A DNA stretch of 64,000 nt from Lachnospiraceae bacterium (GTDB lineage: Bacteria > Bacillota > Clostridia > Lachnospirales > Lachnospiraceae). The stretch's first letter is position 1. Each line of letters starts with the position of its first letter. The position numbers and the translations under genes are program-made. The DNA is taken from NCBI GenBank assembly GCA_017634975.1, contig JAGBMJ010000013.1:29079-93078 (forward strand), read 5' to 3'. Positions 55,604 to 63,749 of this stretch are shown here, in pieces. Below the pieces are notes generated by a model that worked only from the letters and a program-made list of their open reading frames with translations, was not told the DNA's origin and did no database searches.

Positions 55604-55894
55604 ATGAATGTGATACAGATAATTATCGTCTATCTGGCGGTTTTGAATATAGCAGCATTTGCAGCGATGGGAGCAGATAAATGGAAAGCGGCACACCATG
55701 CGTGGCGTATCCCGGAGGCAATGCTTTTTCTTTTGGTCATCCTGGGCGGAAGTTTCGGCGGTTTTGTTGCGATGCATCTGTTCCGGCATAAGACCAGACA
55801 CTGGTATTTCCGCTATGGTTTTCCGGTGATCCTTGCCCTGCATCTGATCGGAGGGGCATACCTGATCGGTTCGGGTAATATCGTTATAATGTGA
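55604..55894 (+). CDS. DUF1294 membrane protein
   Basis: A 96-aa protein with three membrane helices. It shows the DUF1294 pattern: MGADKWKA near the first helix, WRIPEAMLFLLVILGGSFGGFVAMHLFRHKTRHWYFRYGFP. The start lies ten bases after the argG terminator and has no clear ribosome site, so the start is less certain than the family. Function unknown. Confidence 0.85.
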   Translation: MNVIQIIIVYLAVLNIAAFAAMGADKWKAAHHAWRIPEAMLFLLVILGGSFGGFVAMHLFRHKTRHWYFRYGFPVILALHLIGGAYLIGSGNIVIM

Positions 55895-55952
55895 ATAGTA
55901 ACTGTGATCTTCTCACCGCAGATTAAGGCGATGGAAGATCGGATAGGAAAAA

Positions 55953-57308
55953 ATGAAGATTATCATTGTCGGCTGTGGCCGGGTGGGGTATGACCTGGCA
56001 AAGCAGTTATCGGAAGAAAAACATGATATCACGATCATCGATACCAATGCAGACAAGCTGGATCGCACTCTTGCGGTGCTGGATGTGCAGGGGGTAGAAG
56101 GAAACGGTACTTCCTACCGTGTGCAGCTGGAAGCGGGAGCCAGGGACTGCGACTTTATGGTAGCGGTCACGGGGCAGGATGAGGTGAATCTGCTGTGCTG
56201 TCTGATGGCAAAAAAGGCCGGCAGCCGTCATGCCATCGCCCGCGTGCGTAACCCGATCTATAATGAAGAGATCGGCTATCTGACGGATGAATTCGGGCTT
56301 TCCATGACGATCAATCCGGAACTGGCCTGTGCTGAAAATATTGCGAAATTGATCGAGGTGCCCAGCGCTTTGGATATCACGACATTTGCCAAAGGACAGA
56401 TCGACCTGATCCGGCTGCCGATCCCGAAGGACAGTCCGATCCATGATATGACGGTTTATGATTTTTCCAATCATACCGGGCATACGACCCTGATCACGGC
56501 CATCGAGCGCGACAAGCAGGTGATCATCCCCAACGGTCATACGGTTCTGAAGGGTGGCGATGATATGTATGTGATCGCCCGTACCAGGGAGATCCATAAA
56601 CTGCTTCCGAAGATCGGCATCCCGTCCAAACCCATCCGTTCCGTGCTTATTGCGGGTGGCGGTACAACGGCCTATTATCTGGCGGAGAAACTGTCCGATC
56701 TGCCGATCGATGTCAAGATCATCGAAGTAGATCACAGCCGTTGTGAAACCTTAAGCGAGCAGCTTCCGAAAGCGATGATCATCAATGGCAATGCGACAGA
56801 CAGGCAGCTTTTGATGGAGGAAGGTATCACCGAGAAAGATGCGGTGGTATCTCTGACCAATCTGGATGAGGAAAACCTGGTGCTCTCCCTGTTCTGCAGC
56901 AAAGTAGGGAAAGGAAAGACGATCACCCGGCTGAATACGATCTCCTTTGACGAGGTGCTTGCAGATCTGCCGATCGGTGCAGTGGTTAGCCCCAAAGCGA
57001 TCACGACCAAAATGATCCTGCAGTATGTGCGTGCTTTGCAGAATGCGCATGGAAACAATATCGAAACCCTTTACCGGATCCTGGGCGGGCGCGTGGAAGT
57101 ACTGGAATTTCAGGTGCGTAAGGATGCCAATGTTACGGACACACCGCTGATGGATCTGAAACTCAAGAAGAACCTGCTGGTCTGCGCCATTATGCGTGGC
57201 GGGGAGATCATCACTCCCGGAGGTAAAGATGAGATCCATGCGGGGGACCGTGTGATCATTGTAACCACCCAGCTGGGGCTGAAGGATATTAGTGAGATTT
57301 TGGCATGA
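55953..57308 (+). CDS. trkA: Trk potassium uptake regulatory protein TrkA
   Basis: A 451-aa cytoplasmic protein made of two RCK units. Each has a Rossmann NAD/ATP-binding part (KIIIVGCGRVGYDLA at 2-16 and VLIAGGGTTAYYLA at about 230) followed by a TrkA_C domain. It gates the TrkH channel. Its ATGA overlap of 4 bp with trkH shows tight coupling. Start after ATAGGAAAA. Confidence 0.95.
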   Translation: MKIIIVGCGRVGYDLAKQLSEEKHDITIIDTNADKLDRTLAVLDVQGVEGNGTSYRVQLEAGARDCDFMVAVTGQDEVNLLCCLMAKKAGSRHAIARVRNPIYNEEIGYLTDEFGLSMTINPELACAENIAKLIEVPSALDITTFAKGQIDLIRLPIPKDSPIHDMTVYDFSNHTGHTTLITAIERDKQVIIPNGHTVLKGGDDMYVIARTREIHKLLPKIGIPSKPIRSVLIAGGGTTAYYLAEKLSDLPIDVKIIEVDHSRCETLSEQLPKAMIINGNATDRQLLMEEGITEKDAVVSLTNLDEENLVLSLFCSKVGKGKTITRLNTISFDEVLADLPIGAVVSPKAITTKMILQYVRALQNAHGNNIETLYRILGGRVEVLEFQVRKDANVTDTPLMDLKLKKNLLVCAIMRGGEIITPGGKDEIHAGDRVIIVTTQLGLKDISEILA

Positions 57309-58750
57309 ATTACGGAATGATCATTTATCTGCTGGGACGGGTATTGGAGATCGTCGGTTTTATGATGGCCTGTCCTTTGGCGGTATCTTTATATTATCAC
57401 GAGAGTAACGGTATTCTCTTTTTGATCTGCGGCGGTATTATGCTGATCATCGGAGCGTTGGTCTGCCATCTGGTCAAACCGAAGAAAACAGCATTTTATG
57501 CCAGAGAAGGTTTTGTTGTTACTTCCTTAAGCTGGATCCTGCTTTCCGTGACCGGCTGTCTTCCCTTTTATCTGAGTGGGGAGATCCCTTCGTTTATTGA
57601 TGCATGGTTTGAGTGCATTTCGGGATTTACCACCACAGGGGCATCGATCGTGCCGGCGGTGGAGGATCTTTCACACTGCATGAATTTCTGGCGCTGTTTT
57701 ATCCAGCTGATCGGCGGTATGGGCGTGCTTGTCTTTATGCTGGCACTGATCCCGTCTACCGGAGGGCAGGATCTGTATATCATGAAGGCAGAAAGCCCCG
57801 GCCCCAGTGTCGGCAAGATGGCACCCAAGGTACGGCAGACGGCATTTTATCTGTATATCATCTATTTTACACTGACGGCTCTGGAAGCAGTCTGTCTGAT
57901 GATCGCGGGGGCACCGGTATTTGACAGTATCTGCACGGCGTTTACTACAACCAGTACCGGCGGCTTCGGTGTGCGCAATACGTCTCTTATGGACTACAGT
58001 GTTCCGGTGCAGTATGTGGTTTCGATCTTTCTCTTTTTCTCGGGGCTGAACTATAATTTCTTCTTCTGTCTGTGGATGCGCAAGTGGAAGGATGCGTTCC
58101 GTTCGGAAGAAGTCAATCTTTATACCGGGGTCTTCTGGTGTTCTGTAGTGCTGATCACCGTGAATATCGTCCTGAATAATCATTACGGATGGGAAGAAGG
58201 TTTCCGTCATGCGTTTTTACAGGTAGGATCGATCATGACAACAGCCGGGTTTTCTTCGGCAGATTTTGACCGGTGGCATTCTTTTTCCAGAGAGATACTG
58301 ATCCTGCTGATGCTGGTGGGCGGATGTGCAGGTTCTACCTGTGGCGGCATCAAGATCTCCCGTATCCTGATCTATCTGAAGACCGTACGGAAGGAACTTT
58401 CCCAGCTTTGCCATCCCCGCAGCGTGAAAGTGCTGAAGATGGAAGGAAAAGCGATCCCGCATGCGGTGCTGCGCTCGGCAAATATCTTTCTGATCACCTA
58501 TGCCTCACTGTTTGTGGTCTCCATGCTGCTGATCAGTCTGGAGGGGTTTGATTTTACGACGAATTTTACTGCCGTTGCTTCGGCAATCGGCAATATAGGA
58601 CCGGGCTTTTCACTGGTCGGACCGACGCAGAATTTTGCCTTTTTTTCACCCGTTTCCAAGGCGGTGCTGATGTTTGATATGCTGGCGGGCAGACTGGAAC
58701 TGTTCCCGCTTCTGGTGCTGTTCAGCCCGGAAACGTGGAGAAGAAACTGA
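57305..58750 (+). CDS. trkH: Trk/Ktr potassium uptake protein TrkH
   Basis: A 481-aa K+ channel-like transporter with about ten helices and four pore-loop repeats. Visible filter regions include FTTTGAS (first), TTTSTGGFG (second), TTAGFSS (third) and AIGNIGPG (fourth). It starts inside the last codons of trkA. The C-terminus MLAGRLELFPLLVLFSPETWRR is typical. A REP-like repeat follows. Confidence 0.95.
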   Translation: MNYGMIIYLLGRVLEIVGFMMACPLAVSLYYHESNGILFLICGGIMLIIGALVCHLVKPKKTAFYAREGFVVTSLSWILLSVTGCLPFYLSGEIPSFIDAWFECISGFTTTGASIVPAVEDLSHCMNFWRCFIQLIGGMGVLVFMLALIPSTGGQDLYIMKAESPGPSVGKMAPKVRQTAFYLYIIYFTLTALEAVCLMIAGAPVFDSICTAFTTTSTGGFGVRNTSLMDYSVPVQYVVSIFLFFSGLNYNFFFCLWMRKWKDAFRSEEVNLYTGVFWCSVVLITVNIVLNNHYGWEEGFRHAFLQVGSIMTTAGFSSADFDRWHSFSREILILLMLVGGCAGSTCGGIKISRILIYLKTVRKELSQLCHPRSVKVLKMEGKAIPHAVLRSANIFLITYASLFVVSMLLISLEGFDFTTNFTAVASAIGNIGPGFSLVGPTQNFAFFSPVSKAVLMFDMLAGRLELFPLLVLFSPETWRRN

Positions 58751-58790
58751 TGCATATATAACGTGCGGGAAATTTCTGAGTGGATTATTT

Positions 58791-58840
58791 CCCTTGCCTC
58801 CCCCTTGAGGGGAAGGTGTCGCGAAGCGACGGATGAGGTG
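58791..58840 (+). repeat. REP-like dispersed repeat, copy 3
   Basis: CTCCCCCTTGAGGGGAAGG, then GTCGC-GAA-GCGAC, then GGATGAGG: the same three parts as the copy at 8307. It marks the border between trkH and the AT-richer accessory region. Confidence 0.6.
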
Positions 58841-58861
58841 ACAAACAAAGGTTAAGAGATA

Positions 58862-59230
58862 ATGGATATACTGGCGGAAAAAGAAGCAAAATTTGCAAAT
58901 ATCATCTGGGTGAATGCTCCTGTTAAGCCTGGAAAACTGGCAAAGATCTGCGAACCACTCCTATGCTGGAAAAGAACTACTACGTATACGGTGCTGAAAA
59001 AACTCTGCGATAAAGGGTTTTTTAAAGTAGACGAGGATGGAATGGTTAAAACTGTAGTGTCGAGGGAACGGTACAGAGAAATGCTCAGCGACAAAATTAT
59101 CGAAGAGTATTTCAATGGTTCTCTTTCGGCTTTTGTGAAAGCCTACACACAGAAAAGAGAAATTCCGCCTTTAGAGGCGGTAGAAATCTATAAGTACATC
59201 GAAATCTCAAGAATTCTGGAGCGGGGCTGA
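58862..59230 (+). CDS. BlaI/MecI/CopY-type transcriptional repressor
   Basis: A 122-aa winged-helix repressor. The recognition region reads LAKICEPLLCWKRTTTYTVLKKLCDKGFF, and the dimerisation part SRERYREMLSDKIIEEYFNGSLSAFVKAY, both typical of BlaI. The usual N-terminal LP..E..VM..IW appears as the divergent LAEKEAKFANIIW. The family normally pairs with a BlaR1 membrane peptidase, but none is adjacent, so the inducer mechanism is unknown. It ends 24 bp from the convergent gene. Confidence 0.88.
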   Translation: MDILAEKEAKFANIIWVNAPVKPGKLAKICEPLLCWKRTTTYTVLKKLCDKGFFKVDEDGMVKTVVSRERYREMLSDKIIEEYFNGSLSAFVKAYTQKREIPPLEAVEIYKYIEISRILERG

Positions 59231-59253
59231 AACTATCACAGCACGACAAGCTT

Positions 59254-61056
59254 CTAAACAAAATCGTGTTCAATCTGATCTTTCAAAATGTCGATTTTTA
59301 CAGCCATATCCATATCTTTCTTAAGCCAGGCATTCATTTGTTCTCTGGCGAGATTGATGTAAGTAAGGGCTTTCTCCATATCCTGACTGTCATAGTACAT
59401 AGATGCAAGCTCATAGCTGGCGTGAGGATAGGAAAGTTCGGAAGCACGGTGCAGATACTCGGATTGCATCAGGGGATTTTGACAAATATTCATCGCCATA
59501 GTGTAGTACGCGCGGTTATAATTCAATTCACAGGCTTTCAAAAGAAGTGTTTTGGCTTCTTCTTTTCTTTCCTGAGCTATGTAAAATTCAGCCAGTTTAT
59601 TTGTTGCCCACAGGTTTTCGTTTGCAACTGCAATTCCGAGCTGTTCCTCATAATTCATATGTGGCGCGATTTTAGGATTCTTTGTCAGTTCGGACAGTAA
59701 TGCGGTGTCTTTCATATGCGCTTGAAGAAACATGGCTATTTTATTGTTTGAGTAATACCATCCGGCATCTGCCGCAGTAATGGCGTGAAGCAGGGCTTTT
59801 CTATACAGTTCAAGCGCATCGTCAGCCGGTTTGTCTGAAAGATTGCCACGCATACGGTCAGCGATTGTGATCTCCATATCTGCCAGCAGATTTAACGCCG
59901 GAGGATAATAATCCGCCTTGTACAAAATTGTACAGGCATTCTCAAGAATGGAAATGTCCTTTTTGGATGAGTAATTGTATTTCATTCGCAGCAGATCAGC
60001 GTACGACCAGCAGGCATAAGGATTCTTTGGAGATGACAACTCCATGGATCGTTGGTACAGCGAAGAGGCTTTTCCGCGGTCTATAAAGATTTCCTTATAA
60101 CAGGAGATGCTGATATGAAGTCTGGCTCCGTGGGCGTAAATATCCCCCAGTTCTGCTGCGGCATAGCAGTTTTGATCAGCCCATTTACAGAGTATATTAA
60201 AACGGTCATAAGAATTTTTTCCATAACAGTTGATTTTTGTCTGATATATATCCATTTGTTCCTCATTGCTGACTACAGGCGCATTGAATATAAACTGCGC
60301 CGGTAGAATTGATTCGTTTATCTGGTCGTTATGCTGCCGGATGACCACATCCAAAATAATCCGGGCAAGTGTTTGTATATCCAAATGGGAAGAATCGGTC
60401 ATTTTACTGAGGGTAGATGAGAACTCCTGACATTCATCCAGCAGATGATTAAATATTTTTCGCGCAAAATCAGGAGAGAAACGATAGTATTCCGGATAGT
60501 TTGCAGAAAGTGGCATAGAATCGTTGCAGACAATACGGATATCGTTGCCGCGGTGAAAATAATAAACCAGATAGTATTGCAGGATCCAGAATAGTCTGCG
60601 GATAATTCCTTCATAGGATTCTTCCGTATTTGCACATTGTTCAAGTGCTTTTTTCAGATCATGCGGTAGATCCTTCACGCCACTTACATACTTGCTTATA
60701 TTTGAGGAAAGAGCCTGATTCATAATTTTTCCGAGTTGATATGGTCTTTCTGCCGGAGGATTCGAAAGGCGCAGATTCGAATAGATCAGGGAATGGATCG
60801 GCATCTGGTCCGGATTCCGTGTGGTGTCCACACTTGTGGTAGCTATAATATAGCTTTTGATATCCGGAATCATATCATCAATACTTCTTTTATAGGTATC
60901 ATTTTCCGCCTGCCTTGAGACATTGGAAGAAAATACGGTAACAAGCATGTACATATCATCCTGATATTTGAACAGCTTACCGGCACTGGATCCGCATAAC
61001 GCACTGGATAAGGCTTTTAATGGTGTTTTACTTCTGGAGGTATGTGAAGTAGCCAA
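59254..61056 (-). CDS. Sel1/TPR-like repeat protein with an N-terminal domain shared with 61209-62120
   Basis: A 600-aa protein without signal or membrane helix. Residues about 12-245 form an all-alpha domain containing LCGSSAGKLF, IDDMIPDIKSYI and RLFWILQYYLVYYFHRG. From about 290 helical Sel1/TPR-like units follow (AAELGDIYAHGARL, YACWSYADLLRMKYN, PPALNLLADMEI, ATNKLAEFYIAQERKEEAKTLLLKACELNYNRAYYTMAMN, ASYELASMYYDSQDMEKAL). It starts with TTG 61056, with AAAGGAG six bases upstream. Its N-terminal domain looks homologous to the divergent neighbour. No family or function is recognised; the sequence is AT-rich. Confidence 0.8.
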   Translation of the reverse strand: MATSHTSRSKTPLKALSSALCGSSAGKLFKYQDDMYMLVTVFSSNVSRQAENDTYKRSIDDMIPDIKSYIIATTSVDTTRNPDQMPIHSLIYSNLRLSNPPAERPYQLGKIMNQALSSNISKYVSGVKDLPHDLKKALEQCANTEESYEGIIRRLFWILQYYLVYYFHRGNDIRIVCNDSMPLSANYPEYYRFSPDFARKIFNHLLDECQEFSSTLSKMTDSSHLDIQTLARIILDVVIRQHNDQINESILPAQFIFNAPVVSNEEQMDIYQTKINCYGKNSYDRFNILCKWADQNCYAAAELGDIYAHGARLHISISCYKEIFIDRGKASSLYQRSMELSSPKNPYACWSYADLLRMKYNYSSKKDISILENACTILYKADYYPPALNLLADMEITIADRMRGNLSDKPADDALELYRKALLHAITAADAGWYYSNNKIAMFLQAHMKDTALLSELTKNPKIAPHMNYEEQLGIAVANENLWATNKLAEFYIAQERKEEAKTLLLKACELNYNRAYYTMAMNICQNPLMQSEYLHRASELSYPHASYELASMYYDSQDMEKALTYINLAREQMNAWLKKDMDMAVKIDILKDQIEHDFV

Positions 61057-61090
61057 GAGATGCTCCTTTCCAAAGTCGAATATCTGTTTC

Positions 61091-61128
61091 TGTACAATAT
61101 TATACCGCTGATACGGAATTTGTACAAT
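61091..61128 (-). promoter_or_regulatory. promoter with paired TGTACAAT boxes
   Basis: On the minus strand TTGTAC, 17 bp, TATAAT (61127-61099) should drive the 600-aa gene. The + strand octamer TGTACAAT occurs at 61091 and again at 61121, 30 bp apart, flanking the -10 and covering the -35, which suggests an operator pair. Confidence 0.55.
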
Positions 61129-61208
61129 TTTTTTCCGACGGAAATCCTTTTAGCATTGTATACAGGTAACATTCACCAATTGTATGCGTAAAGCGGAAAG
61201 GAGAGCCT

Positions 61209-62120
61209 ATGGATATGCTTAGGGAATTGGTAGAAAGATTGTGTGGAAAGGGTGCTAATAAGCTCTTTCGAAACAGGGAAGTGATGATACAGGCACTGCT
61301 CAGTATACCTGCAGATCATCTCCAAACAAAAGATATGGATGAGTATTCCACAGTAGATGAAATCATTACAGGAATCAGGTTATATCTTGGCCGCTATCAT
61401 TCCGGAATAACGATTTCGAAAGACAAAGATCTCCATAAGGCAATGATTATGAATCTGACAAAAACAGGGCAGGATGGAACGGACATCTTAAATGTGAGAA
61501 GTGACAAAGGAAGCATAAATTATCTTACATTTGACATGGATCAGTCGTTAAAGGCGAACGCCAGCCATCTGATCAATGGAGAAAGAGTGATACCGCTTTA
61601 CTGGCGGAGGATGTGCAAAGATGCGGAAAATGCGCAAATCTTATGCGACAGAATGGCCTGGATTCTCCAGTATCTTGAAGTGTATTATTATAGCGACACC
61701 CGAATGGCGGAGAGAAGAGAGAATCCTACGACAAAAAACGGCTATATCTCATATTATGCGATTAATACGCATATGTCAAAACTGCTGAAAGAAGAAATGC
61801 AGGATATTTATTCTGACTGCGGTTTATCGTATGATGTAGGAGATTTGTCAGATTACCATCAATTGGCAAAAGAATTGATGAATATGATCCGTACATCTTA
61901 TGAAATAAGAAAGGGCAAAAGGGAAGTCATTGTCGCTTTCCCTAATGATAATCTCCAATCGTTGAAAGAATGCAAACGTATGTGTGAAGAAGCGGGGAAG
62001 TTGCTGGATCGGGTCAGCAATGGGGAAAATATCGATTATGAAATCATATATAATATATATCGAAACGCGTTTTCCTGCATTAGCTCCGAAAAGCCGTCTA
62101 TTTATTATAGACATAAATAA
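61209..62120 (+). CDS. unknown protein, paralogue of the N-terminal domain of the divergent gene
   Basis: A 303-aa soluble protein. Conserved landmarks with the divergent gene are LCGKGANKLFRNRE (vs LCGSSAGKLFKYQD), VDEIITGIRLYL (vs IDDMIPDIKSYI) and RMAWILQYLEVYYYSD (vs RLFWILQYYLVYYFHR). It lacks the Sel1/TPR part. It starts after AAAGGAG. The last codons are duplicated in degenerate form just downstream. It has no recognised family; the divergent arrangement suggests the two proteins act together. Confidence 0.78.
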   Translation: MDMLRELVERLCGKGANKLFRNREVMIQALLSIPADHLQTKDMDEYSTVDEIITGIRLYLGRYHSGITISKDKDLHKAMIMNLTKTGQDGTDILNVRSDKGSINYLTFDMDQSLKANASHLINGERVIPLYWRRMCKDAENAQILCDRMAWILQYLEVYYYSDTRMAERRENPTTKNGYISYYAINTHMSKLLKEEMQDIYSDCGLSYDVGDLSDYHQLAKELMNMIRTSYEIRKGKREVIVAFPNDNLQSLKECKRMCEEAGKLLDRVSNGENIDYEIIYNIYRNAFSCISSEKPSIYYRHK

Positions 62121-62213
62121 TATATCAGAATGCATTTTCTTACATTAGCACCGGAAGAATCTGTCTATATAACATAGACAAAATAGGTGCCAAACATGTC
62201 TATAAACATAGAC
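62070..62213 (+). repeat. duplicated gene 3' end with three GTCTAT/ATAGAC hairpins
   Basis: The end of the 61209 gene (ending IYYRHK) is repeated imperfectly about 64 bp later; the second copy would read QNAFSYISTGRICLYNIDK in the matching frame. Three stem-loops GTCTAT-N4/5-ATAGAC lie at 62096, 62163 and 62198. Confidence 0.7.
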
Positions 62214-62253
62214 GATACAAGTAAGTGTTCTTATGGTATTTATATACTAATTG

Positions 62254-62330
62254 GTGTATGGCGGGTGGGTAACTGTCCACCCCCATACCCGCAATCACTT
62301 ATTCCTTCATCTGTTCTCACAGATATACAG
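62254..62330. repeat. 77-bp direct repeat, left copy
   Basis: Identical to 63673-63749. On the minus strand it reads the last seven codons and stop of the SH3-domain gene plus a hairpin (GTATGG...CCATAC type). Here it is detached from any gene. It lies just beyond the terminator of the lipoprotein gene. Confidence 0.9.
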
Positions 62331-62366
62331 AAAAAAGAGATATAACCATATTATGGTTATATCTCC
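62331..62366 (-). terminator. terminator of the lipoprotein gene
   Basis: On the minus strand GAGATATAACCAT pairs with ATGGTTATATCTC, followed by TTTTTT. Confidence 0.85.
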
Positions 62367-62420
62367 TTTAGGACTTTCTTTTAAACTGAACTTATGCACA
62401 TTTTGGTTACAACCTGTGGA

Positions 62421-63530
62421 TTACTCCAGTGTAAGGTAGAATGTGATGGATTCTTTTGTACCATCCTCATATGTTACCTCGCAGGTTATTTCTCTGTTAG
62501 AACAACTTACTCCCTTTCGGTTTTCAATATATACATCTCCAGTTATGTCATCAACCATTACAAAAAAGTCATCACAACCAGTACATGTTATATCTTTAAT
62601 TTCCATTGTTCCAAAGAAATACAGAATCACGTTCATGTCCACAGTTCCCTCAAATGTATCTTGTTCCTTTAAAATTGTTAATACTTTATCTTTTCCATCT
62701 ACTATTCCAGCAACTACAGCACTAAGCTTATCAAACTTGACATTCTGACTTTTTAGACAAACTGTCATTGGTTTTTCATGGTTATTATACTTTGTAAAAT
62801 CGATTCCATCAATAACATTTTCACCACTATTTACTGTAGCATCTGTTGGCTTGGAAATGTCCTGCGTTTTTTCAACAACTAACTCTTCAGGTATTTCCAC
62901 AGAAGAATCAATTGTTACATAGAATACAAATTCTTCGGAGGTACCATCTTCATAATTAAATGAATACTTAATCTCAAGATTTTCGGTACCAAAATCGTAG
63001 TGCATATTATACGTATAAGCCATTCCTTTACTTGCAATTTCATCATCATTACTAATGCCCCAACTGATAAAATAATTATCATTTAAAGGATCAATACTCT
63101 TAATCCTTTTAGGAGCATAAATATGAAATGCAACATAAGTTTTGGGATTCCACTCAATTGAATCACCACTTTTCAAAATAGCTGATACATTATGACTTTG
63201 CATTACGATGATTCTTGCTGTATCATAATTCATTTCATTGATAAATTCACCAATGTTTTTCTCATGAGTATAATACTCGTAAAAATCGATTCCATCACAC
63301 ATAATCGGTTCATGTTCTACAACAGTTTCTGTGGGTTGCACTGTAGGCTCGGAAGGAGCTTCTGTAGGAGCCTCAGTAGGCTGTACAACCTGTGTTTCTG
63401 TAGGCTGTGCTACTGTTTGCGTTGTTGTCGGTGCAGGCTGCGAAGTTGATCCTTCACATCCAGCAAGTGCACACATCATAAGGATGCATGCTGTAAGCAG
63501 TGCTACAAAACTTTTCCGGTTCCTTTTCAT
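62421..63530 (-). CDS. lipoprotein with two related domains
   Basis: A 369-aa surface lipoprotein. The signal ends in the lipobox LAGC (C25). A Thr/Pro/Gln/Glu-rich linker (about 28-80) precedes two domains that look like a tandem duplication: each begins with GIDF..Y..HEK and ends with YEDGT.E...FY.T. No catalytic motif is recognised; an extracellular binding role is possible. ATG at 63530 has AAGGAGG upstream. The frame is also open to an ATG at 63611 behind GAGGA, which would place 27 polar residues before the signal. The gene is AT-rich and lies between perfect 77-bp direct repeats. Confidence 0.85.
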   Translation of the reverse strand: MKRNRKSFVALLTACILMMCALAGCEGSTSQPAPTTTQTVAQPTETQVVQPTEAPTEAPSEPTVQPTETVVEHEPIMCDGIDFYEYYTHEKNIGEFINEMNYDTARIIVMQSHNVSAILKSGDSIEWNPKTYVAFHIYAPKRIKSIDPLNDNYFISWGISNDDEIASKGMAYTYNMHYDFGTENLEIKYSFNYEDGTSEEFVFYVTIDSSVEIPEELVVEKTQDISKPTDATVNSGENVIDGIDFTKYNNHEKPMTVCLKSQNVKFDKLSAVVAGIVDGKDKVLTILKEQDTFEGTVDMNVILYFFGTMEIKDITCTGCDDFFVMVDDITGDVYIENRKGVSCSNREITCEVTYEDGTKESITFYLTLE

Positions 63531-63635
63531 TGTTTTTTCCTCCTTAGTTGTTGTTAAAATATTGTTTACAAGTTCCTCATTCAGTTTTTTTGCTTTTGTG
63601 TTATTTTTCATGTCAAAGTCCTCAGTCCAAAGCGG

Positions 63636-63663
63636 AAACGGCTCCCAAGATTTCCGGGAACCG
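63636..63663 (-). terminator. terminator of the SH3-domain gene
   Basis: On the minus strand CGGTTCCC pairs with GGGAGCCG (one G-U) around a 9-nt loop, followed by TTT. Confidence 0.6.
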
Positions 63664-63672
63664 CACCGCTTT

Positions 63673-63749
63673 GTGTATGGCGGGTGGGTAACTGTCCACC
63701 CCCATACCCGCAATCACTTATTCCTTCATCTGTTCTCACAGATATACAG
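63673..63749. repeat. 77-bp direct repeat, right copy
   Basis: Identical to 62254-62330. Here it contains the actual 3' end of the SH3-domain gene (stop codon complement at 63726-63728) and its downstream hairpin. Confidence 0.9.

Noticed and set aside
62254-63749. Reading the 77-bp repeats as integron attC sites
   Set aside because: The repeat folds into a hairpin, but the required R boxes of the RYYYAAC/GTTRRRY type were not found in the right places, and no integrase is in the window.
62254-63749. Reading the two identical repeats as a CRISPR remnant
   Set aside because: Only two copies exist, 1.3 kb apart, with a gene between them and no spacer pattern.
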